DNA of 64,000 bases from Bostrychus sinensis (lineage: Eukaryota > Chordata > Actinopteri > Gobiiformes > Eleotridae), in assembly GCA_020698575.1 (NCBI GenBank), contig CM036244.1:12686534-12750533 (forward strand). The letters are read 5' to 3'. Shown in pieces: positions 55,402-64,000 of the stretch (positions within the stretch are counted from its first letter, which is position 1; each line of letters opens with the position of its first letter). Made by a program: the position numbers and the translations under genes. The notes beneath the pieces are model-generated. The model was not told the DNA's origin. It saw nothing but the letters and a program-made list of their open reading frames with translations, and did not search any database.

Positions 55402-55867
55402 CAGGGTTCATACAGTCATGGAAAACCTGGAGAAGTCATGGAATTTTAACATGAAATTTCCAGGTCTTGGAAAAGTTTTGGAAATGTAAACAGCATGAGT
55501 AACATTCGTCCAACACTAGTTAAAAAAATATCTATATATAATAATCTATATCGCCGCCTTGCGTTCTGAACCAACTTAACAAACATAATTATCTTTTAAT
55601 CAGTGGTGTGGGCTGTAAGTCAGTAAATTTATGGTCAGTAAGTTTTGTGGAATAATATATTTCTGTAGATAGAGTTAATTCACTAATTTCTAATTTTAAC
55701 AAATAAAATTGCAGCAAAAGTATGTTTCTAATGTACCATGTTGGACATTTTGAATACTATTTATAATGTGTAAGCCATTCTTCAGGTCTTGAAAATTTAG
55801 TCAAAAGTTTTGGAAAAGTCAAGAAAATGTCATGTAAAAACCTTTGTAAAAAAGTATATGAACCCTG
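55402..55867. mobile_element. hAT-like MITE with perfect 11-bp ends
   Basis: Ends CAGGGTTCATA and TATGAACCCTG are exact inverted repeats. AAGTTC abuts both sides (55396-55401 and 55868-55873). Subterminal parts (GTCATGGAATTTTAACATG and GAAAATGTCATG) also mirror each other. 466 bp, AT-rich, non-coding. Confidence 0.75.
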
Positions 55868-55873
55868 AAGTTC

Positions 55874-56687
55874 ATAGGAGCTTATAATATAATAGAGATT
55901 TTAAAGGACAATTTGGTTTCAGGGCTGCAGAAAAAAGGCTGAACTGGTTGTTAGCGTACATATTTTTAGATATACTCTGGTAAATATATTTGGTACAGGT
56001 CTCATGCTGTGTTCCAGTTGTCCTCAGATGTCAGAATTTCCGGGCTCAGAGTTGTAAATTTCACCGGGATCACTCTCCGATCTCAGAATTCCTACTCAGG
56101 AACTCGGGCATCTCAGTTTCTATATTACTAGAAACTTGAAATTTAATTACAATAGCGCTTGTGTTAATTTCCCATGAGTTTTTCATGACTCCAACTGCAG
56201 TTACAAAATGCACTTTAATGCTCTGTTGTTGCTAATCTTTCGAAAGTTGTTAGCGAATGGGTCCACAACCTTACTGTTATTAATTTTGTGGCATAATTCT
56301 CTGTCTACAGTGTGAGTGAAAACTATCCCGACGTTGTGATGCTGATGTAAATTAAGTCTTCTACCTTAGGTAATTTTTTCTGACAGCGAAGGTGGCGAAC
56401 TTTCTGCCAGTTTTTGTTTCATGTTGATAGGCCCAGTAATTACAGAGGCATTAATCATAAACTATGGCAAAAGTTCTGAATATAGACACTTTAGCAGCAA
56501 ATTGTACCACAGTATTTTAGCCGGTCCTTATCTCAGTCCCACACAAAACCTTTCTATCTGCTGTAAGCAATGTTTAGTTGTGTGAGCTTAATCATGTCAA
56601 ACAATGTATGATTTTGTCACACTTTTTTGTCTTAACACAAATATTAAAACATACTATTTACAATAAAACACTGGTGGAAAAGTGGCT
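55874..56687. other. No gene or recognised repeat
   Basis: AT-rich. 56030-56100 has some TCTCAGAATTCC-type short repeats. The last ~60 bp may be the 3' end of the LINE relic that follows on the minus strand. Confidence 0.4.
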
Positions 56688-57171
56688 CTAATGTTCACAG
56701 ATTTGATTGGATTTAAGACATTGTTTTACTTTATAAGTAAACTGTTTTAGATCTGGGAGGGCTTTTAATTCAGCAGGTGGTGTTCCAGATCTGTGGCCTT
56801 TTACTATGAATGAGCTCTGGTCAAATGTAGTCTTACATTGGTCTGCAGTCACCACTGGCGGCGCCCCCTGCGGTGATGCCTCGGGTTTGATATTTTTGAA
56901 TCATGTTACTTACAATCTCTGGAGCAAGACCATTAATACATTTAAAAACTAATTTTAACTTTATAACATTTTCAAAACTTAATAAATTGTGTTTTTCTTG
57001 AAATTTACAGTAATGCATTGGCTTTTGGTCCATCACTGTTAAAGCTTGTTTATAAAAAACTACACTTTTCATTGTTGACTGGTTAGCCTGGCTCCAGACA
57101 GTAATGCAATAGGAAAAATGGAATAAATGAGATCTTGCTTGCAAAAAGTGTAAAAGGAGACAACATAGCAA
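56688..57171 (-). pseudogene. LINE C-terminal domain relic
   Basis: The minus-strand frame reads HFSYCITVWSQANQ, YKQALTVMDQKP, LLSFENVIKLKLVFK and INGLAPEIV. After a frameshift near 56830 it continues as SSFIVKGHRSGTPPAELKAL with LPDLKQFTYKVKQCLKSNQ and a stop at 56688-56690. This is the region after the reverse transcriptase in a widespread fish non-LTR element. Only this tail remains, so it is 5' truncated and frameshifted. Confidence 0.75.
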
Positions 57172-57174
57172 ACC

Positions 57175-57240
57175 AACTTGTGCATATGACCTTCCTTATG
57201 TAAACACTCTCCATTTATCCAGGCTTGGGACCAGCACAAA
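57175..57240 (-). mobile_element. SINE tail scrap, family D
   Basis: TCTCCATTTATCCAGGCTTG and GGACCAGCACAAAGAG. Confidence 0.6.
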
Positions 57241-58334
57241 GAGTACAATAATAATAAGGACTTTTATGAATAAAGTTAGACTCAGTATAAACTCAGAACT
57301 TGGCCACATTAGAATTACAGTTCATAAATCCTCGCCTGTATTTTTAGTCTGTTTACCTAAACTGTGGCACTGTTCTGTACCTTCTTATCTTATGCTGCAG
57401 TGATGGAAAGCCTCCCTGATGTGTCCTCAATCCTGGACTGATAATAGACAGACAAGGACTCTGCACCCTTGGGATCCAGATACAGCGGGGGAGTGCATGT
57501 ATGTTTGCAGTATATGTGGGTGACTGTCTTCATCCCGTCATGTCTCCAGGGTGTGTGATAAATCGAACGCGCTCACATGATAAATTGGCTTAGGGAAACC
57601 TCACAAAGCACTTAATAATCACTGCTAATTACTCCATTCATTAAGGTTTGATTGGGGAGCCATACAAGAGGTCTTTGCTTCACGGGAGCACAAGCACCCA
57701 TGCACGCTGTCACCTGACCCACATCCGAGTTACTTCACTTTGAAACTTTTTGAAGTGTGTTTGAACAACAGTCTTCCACTTGTTTTCGTCAGGGATAGGT
57801 GCGGGAGGTGTGGCCTTAGGTACACCCATGACAGTGCCCCGACAACCATTCACACATACTGCATTCTTTCTTATAATGGTTTCCTTTTGAGAACACCAGT
57901 TTTTAATGCCATTGAATGTGGACCTTGAAGCAACGAATAAAATGAATTTTATATCACATTTCGATGAACTGAACATGATTCAGCAGCATAAAGTGAAAGA
58001 AATGGCTGTTTAACTTCGAGGCGTTTTTTCATCCAGACGTTTTAATCTGAGACAACTTCTGCAGTCATTCATTGCCAAAGCCTTAAAAAAAAAAAAATCA
58101 CCTTTCATTTCATATTCCAAGCACCAGCTAATCTTGTCTTGTTGGAGATACAGATTTTTAAGGGGTCTAGCTAACAGAACCATCCCATTGTAATACTGTG
58201 TTATAGGCCAAATGTTTTAAGTGCCAAAATCAGCATTTATGGCAAAATAGGAAAAAACAAAAAACAAAAACAAAACTACCCTGTATTCCTGTTGATGAGA
58301 CTTTGATATGAGCCATATGGGCTGAAAAACCAGT
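57241..58334. other. Unique interval, no gene seen
   Basis: 57540-57690 holds CACTTAATAATCACTGCTAA and ATTCATTAAGGTTTGATTGG, rich in homeodomain-like words and without repeat hallmarks. Frames of 62-88 codons at 57710-57976 are unrecognised. Confidence 0.4.
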
Positions 58335-58450
58335 GTCCTCTTTGTGCTGGTCCCAAGCCTGGATAAATGGAGAGGGTAGCATCAGGAAGGGCATCCGGTG
58401 TAGAACCTACACCTCCACTGGGACAATGGTAACATGTAAAACCATACCAG
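58335..58450 (+). mobile_element. SINE tail fragment, family D
   Basis: GTGCTGGTCCCAAGCCTGGA, GCATCAGGAAGGGCATCCGG and GTAGAACCTACACC. Confidence 0.65.
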
Positions 58451-61039
58451 ACGGATCAAAGCAAGTTAAATGTGATGGATTTTGTGTCTAAGCCACTAAT
58501 GCAGATTCCCAAATGTGACAAGTAAACACATCCTGAGTGAATTAAAATGCAAATTTCACAAAGACAATGGGTCTTAACGTTGATTACATTTACGTTGTGG
58601 TTCATCAGCATACTTTATAGTCCCTGTGCAAACACAAAGCAAGCTTTCATTAAGAGAAGGAGACGCTCCCCACTGGCACCTGTGATATGAATATTCAGGT
58701 ATGTTTCATGACAAACGTGTCAGATTTATTTGCTGTAATTGTTTGATGGCTTGAGGTGCTGTAAGGTTTACGTTGTCCTTCAAACCTAATCCTGGCATTT
58801 ATGAAAAGATAATGCTCTGTTTGTTCAGCCCTGGTGACAGTGGCCAGTGCAGTGGCACACTCTGATACTTATTGTCTCACATTTATTAAAGCATTTTGAG
58901 TACAAAGAATAAAAAAAAGGGGGGGGGGCGCATGGTCTATCGCAGCATTATCCACATTTTAATTTCCTTTTCGTGTCACAAACTGTGATCCATATTATTA
59001 TGTCTGACCCAATGTTATTCAGGGCTATTAGCTATTTTTATTGTGATTCTAGCATGATTGGCATAATTCCTTTCTTAAATTTGTATTATTGAAGTGATAC
59101 TTTTTTTTTTATATATACCAAATAAACTTATGTCCTTTGTGATGCCAGCCCATTGCCTGGAAACCACTGGTTTATCCGCAAAGATGTCCAAAAAAATAAA
59201 CCAAAAAAAAAACAAACAAACAAAAAACATTTTAGCAATATTAACAAAGCTTTGGTTTACAGTGTACATGGTTTTGTTAACTAAAGACTCATCGTACATG
59301 TCATTAAGAACGAGTCAGTGTCCAGCAATTATACTTTTTGTATAAAAGGTAGGTAGCTACAGTGAATATTCAGACTAAACTTATTTGTCTCATAATTACT
59401 GTCAGCCTTTCTGCTGGTTCTTAAAATAGTCTAAAGGAGTCATAATGTGAATCCTAAATTTGTCATAATGTCATAATGGAGTCACAATGTGAATTTTAAA
59501 TTTGCCGAGATGCAGAATATTAGGTCTTAAACACACACCGTGCATAAACAGGTCTTAATTAAATATGCCATGTACATTTGATGCAACACCTGTGTTCACT
59601 AAAATTTATTCTAAAATGTCCACCTGAATGCGCAATGTTATTTTCTTACCAAGAGTAAAACGCTTTGCTGCCCTCACTGTCACAAATGGATGCAATTAAA
59701 CGGTGCGGCGCATAAAGATTCATGCATTTAAATGTTATGTGTAATGTAGTGTTAAGATAAAACTTTAAACAAATAAATAAACAACTAATTTGTTATTTTC
59801 TTGAACAATGGTCCTAAAACAAATCTTAAAATCAACTTGCTGAACCCTGCAGAAACCCTGTAGTGTTCCTAGGCACGATTACATTTTATTCTTACTAGAC
59901 TGTCCACAAACAGAGTGCCAGGTTTACTCTAAGCAGTATAATAAGGTTTTACAGTGTAACCATCACTGACAGAGTTCCTGCCTTCACAACACGATTCATC
60001 CATTATTAATCCTGGCCTTTCTGCAACACTTGTAAGAGATCAGAGGTTTACAGAGGGGCTGCACAAGGCCAACACATCTGTTTGCTCTTGTTTATTATTA
60101 ACAATAGCCCTTTTGAGAATAGCCAGTCCTTTTAGATACTGATAAAACAGGTCATAACCATGTACTAATGGGAAATTGGTCTTTATACAAGCACCACAGC
60201 AAAGCACAATTCACATGTACTAAACACATATATGCAAGGTCATCCACAGCAGAAATTTGTATTCTTTATGTTGGAGATTCGTTCTTTGCAAAGCATCCAT
60301 TTTTGTGCTCATTAAATGCTGGCAGTCTCAGTTATTTCAAAACAATAAACAAAGCTTTCCCCTGAGTCATTCTTAACACTCAGATAGGAGCAGAAAATTG
60401 CTTATTTTTGGTTTGAAACTTGCCAGATTAATTTCCATGGAATGAGAAAAAAAATTTGTAGCGTTTGCAAGTGTTGTCCATCATCTTCACTTTGGATGTG
60501 TAAACTTAATGAGAGAAAGTAAAAGAAGCCTTGAAGGACACTAATAGTATCTTATAATATTATTGTAAATATTTATGAAAAAACATGACCTTGGTATGTT
60601 TTTTGGGCTTTGTTATCAAGCTTCCATTGATTGGTCTACACCACTCAACTAATGGCTTTCCCAAAAAAGAAAAAGGCTTTGTCCATTTCCAAAGAGAAAG
60701 GGTGCAGAAAAGAAAATACAAAGCCTAAATATCAAAAGAGAAAAGGAAAAAAACAACAACTAAAGAACGTTAATAAATATTGGTAAAGCACACATGATTT
60801 AATGAGGCAAAAAGAATGTAGAATGGCATTGCCTCATGTACTAAGCCATAGACATAAAGCTTAAAATAGAAAATAGAATAAAAGCAGAAAATACAGCTTT
60901 GTTCTTCTTGTAAAAAATTGATAAAGCAGTATTGTGTTTTTTATATCCTTTATAACTCTATGAAGTCCCAGTAACATATTTTACTGACAAACAAGTTTGC
61001 AAGATATGTAGACCTATATTTAGTCATTCATGTTCTTCC
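58451..61039. other. Long quiet interval
   Basis: No repeat hallmark, no gene. Contains an A8G10 tract (58911-58928), an A-rich stretch at 59190-59230, and a local direct duplication GAGTCATAATGTGAAT / GAGTCACAATGTGAAT near 59440-59490. 58670-58860 is less AT-rich and may be conserved. Confidence 0.4.
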
Positions 61040-61230
61040 TACTTGTTCCTTATGTCCCAGCAACTATGAGCTGTAGACAAGGTACATCCTGGACAACGGC
61101 CATTTACGTTCACAGAGACAAACACTGACTGACAACCAATCACTCCCACACTCATTCAGTAGCACTAAGAGGACAGACAGACTCCAATCAGTGATGGTCG
61201 TCAGCCCAAACCTTTCACTCATGCCACATC
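61040..61230 (-). mobile_element. Family C repeat, diverged
   Basis: AGACAAGGTACATCCTGGAC, ACTGACAACCAATCACTCCC and the head end TTTCACTCATGCCACATCTG. Confidence 0.5.
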
Positions 61231-61377
61231 TGCCCAAACAAACCAGTGATGTTTAGTCTAACACTAGCCCAACATAGATATTAATACAAAGTCCTATATT
61301 AGCTAAAAAAGCTTTTTTTAAATAGTTTTTGACACTTGCATTAGATTTTCACAAGTTAAATGATGTCAGGTCTGTAA
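61231..61377. other. Short unclassified interval
   Basis: Nothing recognised. Confidence 0.5.
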
Positions 61378-61617
61378 CATTCATTCATTCATTCATTTTC
61401 TTCTGCTTATTCCTGTGAGGGGTCGCGGGTGACTGGAGCCTATCCCAGTAACTTCGGGCCGTAAGCGGGGTACACCCTGGACAGGGGCCAGCTTGTCACA
61501 GGGCTAACACAGAGACGAAGACAGACAGACAACCATTCACTCTCACATTCATTCACTAGGGGCAATTTAGAGTCACCAATTCACCTAACACATGCATGTC
61601 TTTGGACGGTGAGAGGA
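61378..61617 (-). mobile_element. Family C repeat, tail half
   Basis: (CATT)n, CTTCTGCTTATTCCTGTGAG, GGTCGCGGGTGACTGGAGCC, GTACACCCTGGACAGG and GTCTTTGGACGGTGAGAGGA. The head half is missing. A Tc1 relic follows directly. Confidence 0.65.
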
Positions 61618-61635
61618 AGTAAATTCTAAAAACAA

Positions 61636-62510
61636 TGTTCCTCAACGACAAATTACAAAGGCTTTGCAAATCATCATCTACAGAGCATAACTTCATCAAA
61701 AGATACAGAGAAACTGGAGAAATCTCTGTGTAAGGGACAAAGCCCAAGACCTTTATTGGACCGTGTGGTCCTGGGGCTCTCAGACAACACAGCATCACTC
61801 ATCGGCATTGTGATTGTGTCAATGACATTACTAAATGGGCCCAGGAATACTTCCAGAAACCACTGTGGGTTAACACAACCTGCTGTCCCATCTGCAGAGG
61901 CCAACTAAAGCTCTATCATGCAAAGAGGAAGCCATATGTGAACACGGTCCAGAAGCACCGTCATGTTCTGGGCCAAGGCTCATTTAAAATGGACTGTTTT
62001 AAAGTGGGACAGTGGTCTATGGTTGGACGTGTCCAAATTTGACATTCGTTTTGAAAATCATGTCCTCCAGGCTAAAGAGGAGGAGACCTTCCAGCGAGTT
62101 ATCACTGTCCAGTTCAAAAGCAGCATCTCTGATGGGATGGGGTGCAGAAGTGCATACATTATGGGCAGCTGTGTGTTCTGGAAGAAACTCTGAATGCTGA
62201 AAGGTATTTAAAGGTTTCAGAGCAACATATGCTCTAAAACCCAGCAGCTCTTCAGCTGGAAACCTATATCAGGCAAGAATGGGACCAAATTCCAACACCA
62301 AAACTCCAGAAACTCATAACCTCGATGCCCAGATGTCTTCAGACATTTGTTTTTGTTTTGAAAAGAAGAGGAGATGCAACCCCATGGTAAAACTGGCCCT
62401 GTTCCAAATATTTTGAGACCTGTAGCAGGCATCAAATTTGAAAAGAGCTAATTTTGTGTGTAAAAGTGTCAAATTTTTCAGGGTAAACATTTGTTATGTT
62501 ATCTATGAGT
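61636..62510 (+). pseudogene. Tc1-like transposase relic, internally deleted
   Basis: Nucleotide order follows a Tc1-type (DD34E) transposase. A degenerate helix-turn-helix region (61660-61800) comes first, then KLYHAKRKPYVNTVQKH. A frameshift leads to MFWAKAHLKWT and WLDVSKFDI, which keeps the first catalytic Asp (codon 62026-62028), then a degenerate RSAYIMGS. After about 62240 the sequence jumps to the C-terminal part (ETYIRQEWDQIP-like). The segment with the second Asp and the Glu is therefore gone. It is a dead fragment, and clean terminal repeats were not found. Confidence 0.75.
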
Positions 62511-62539
62511 CTTTTAGTCTTTTAGTCTAAGTCTTTTAG

Positions 62540-62708
62540 TTTTCATTTTATTCAAATTTTAAAAAAGCAGTCAGACTGAGTGTTTCAGCTCTTGACAAAA
62601 GAGACATCAACAAAAAGAGTGAATGACTACTCCAGGTATGTTTTTGAGGTGGAAACAACATTATAACATAGTAAAAAGCTCCAAAAAGTAGATTAGATAA
62701 ATAAGGGA
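62540..62708 (+). mobile_element. TTAA-type MITE, 3' fragment
   Basis: CTACTCCAGGTATGTTTTTG, AGGTGGAAACAACATTATAA and the end GGGATCT before TTAA. Confidence 0.55.
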
Positions 62709-63374
62709 TCTTTAATTGTGTTATTTCATTACATTATTCTCCTGATCATGGCTTATTTAGTGTTAGAGAAGTCTCAGCAAATGTTTTCTATTTTTAAATT
62801 TAATCTATTTTTAATTTAAATTTTTCTAGGAACTCAAAACAGTGCTTTTTTTTTTTTTTTGTGCTTTTTTTCTGTGTTTAAATTCAAGGAACTTCCCTCA
62901 AGATTTATTCAGTGATGTGCCGAATCATCACCGCACACTTCATCACCATATTTACCGTGGGCGTCTGTGACAACCTGACAGATTATCAGTCAATAGGCTT
63001 ATGAGGTTCATAATGCATTGGGAAGTTCACTGCTGGATTATGCTGAGTTGACAGCAAAAATCCTTGAGAAGATAAGTGTCTTTGTAAGAAAGCACCCCGA
63101 TAAATGGTGACTGTAGGATTATCTATGCAGCAGCTGGCTCGGGCAAAACACTTCAAAACAATTATCTGTCTCTATACTATGGAAGGAAACTGAAACATCA
63201 ACAAGCCTGACAGTAATAGGATAGTCTCTAACATTTCTGTAATTTATAGATCTCAGCAAATCCGGATACAGTATGGATTTTTTTTTTTATTTGAAATGAA
63301 ACATGATCGAGTGGTGCATCAAGCTATATTGTCTACTTTCTTACCTTTCAGCTTTTCCTCCTGCATAGAGGTTT
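62709..63374. other. Unique interval, no gene seen
   Basis: T tract at 62846-62860. 62900-63180 is non-repetitive and could be conserved non-coding DNA. No gene signal. Confidence 0.4.
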
Positions 63375-63432
63375 TACGCCAGATGACCTTCCTGATGCAA
63401 TTCTAATTTATCTGAGTTTGGGACAGCGTGGG
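63375..63432 (-). mobile_element. SINE tail scrap, family D
   Basis: CGCCAGATGACCTTCCTGAT and TTATCTGAGTTTGGGACAG. Confidence 0.5.
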
Positions 63433-63439
63433 AGAGCTT

Positions 63440-63620
63440 CCTGGAGAAGGTGCGGTTTTGGTGAAACTGAGCATTTTCAGCTCCTGAGAAGGTCAGCGCC
63501 TCAGCATACAGCATTACGCAAACATGTGACTGAAACAAAACACTACTTCATCTTAGTTTTAATGAGAGAGCAACTTTATAATATGGTAAAAAGCTGAGAA
63601 GAGTTAAGTTAGCATAATAG
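63440..63620 (+). mobile_element. TTAA-type MITE, subfamily B, 3' part
   Basis: CAGCTCCTGAGAAGGTCAGC, CTCAGCATACAGCATTAC and TTAGCATAATAGG match 28670-28815. Confidence 0.6.
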
Positions 63621-64000
63621 GTGCTCTGGCAAGACTCTGCAGGGGAATAGGGATTTTTTATTTTATTTATTTTTTTAAGATATCAGTGTGAAACTTTTCC
63701 TCTAGATTACTGACATAAATATTGGCAAAAATGTTGGCCACTGGGTTTAAGTTAAAGCTAGCATGCGATGTTTAAGAATTTATAATCATCTAGCCACATG
63801 AAATGAAGGCTTTTTTTTTTTTTTACATATGAGGAGGGTCTGGTTTCTCTTTACATTTTAATAGGAAAAAATGAATTGCAAGTTTTGAGTCAATTCTTCT
63901 TTTACTGTGCAGATGCATTATATATGTAAAAATGCACATGTTTGCATTCATTTATAAAAAATGATATCTGAAAATTGGATGGAGCCAGGTTTGAAATGTT
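63621..64000. other. No gene or recognised repeat
   Basis: AT-rich with short T tracts (63656-63677, 63811-63824). Confidence 0.5.

Noticed and set aside
58911..58928. A8G10 tract as a G-quadruplex
   Set aside because: A single G run cannot form an intramolecular quadruplex, and no other G runs are nearby.

Overview
The window looks like a stretch of teleost fish genome, probably a spiny-rayed (percomorph) species. The evidence is AT-rich vertebrate-style DNA dense with repeats I know from fish genomes: tRNA-headed SINEs, fragments of RTE/Rex3-like and L2/CR1/Rex1-like LINEs, a Tc1 transposase relic, many short hAT-, Harbinger- and TTAA-type non-autonomous DNA transposons, and (ATT)n, (CA)n and poly-A/T tracts. 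I find no host protein-coding gene, rRNA or true tRNA gene that I can defend. It is either intergenic or a very large intron, and the layout is a layered record of transposon insertions.

Layout. 1-9 kb: an L2-like LINE tail, several copies of a TTAA-flanked MITE, a broken LINE reverse transcriptase (4207-4959), a 116-bp Tc1-type MITE (6098-6213) and a clean 1,424-bp hAT-type element with a perfect 8-bp target duplication (6616-8039). 9-24 kb: a long-inverted-repeat element (10559-11767), a foldback element (12342-12565), LINE scraps, a hairpin (16647-16697), a TTAA MITE split by a younger insertion (17697-18516), a complete SINE (21538-21775) and a PIF/Harbinger-type element (21989-23142). 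24-36 kb: mostly quiet AT-rich sequence with hAT-type elements, SINEs, an RTE-like LINE relic (31175-31745) and the second copy of an unnamed ~550-bp repeat. 36-45.4 kb: two large arrays built on an 11-bp unit (consensus near AGTCCTGGTTT). One sits inside hAT-like ends (36938-38310). The other (44440-45365) contains eight exact 44-bp higher-order units. 46-52 kb: a full TTAA MITE, a minisatellite expanded inside a LINE tail, and a single-copy sequence present three times in tandem and interrupted by a hAT element and a LINE. 52-64 kb: SINEs, a hAT element, a LINE C-terminal relic and a Tc1 transposase relic that has lost two of its three catalytic positions.

The most interesting structures are the 11-bp/44-bp higher-order array, the triplicated unique sequence at 49.75-51.83 kb with nested insertions, the TTAA MITE family (about 11 copies, two subfamilies sharing a 3' part), and two short hairpins. 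A few short open segments next to splice-like signals (near 12.8, 16.9 and 46.0 kb) could be exons, but none is recognised. Family names come from remembered hallmarks; no database search was possible.
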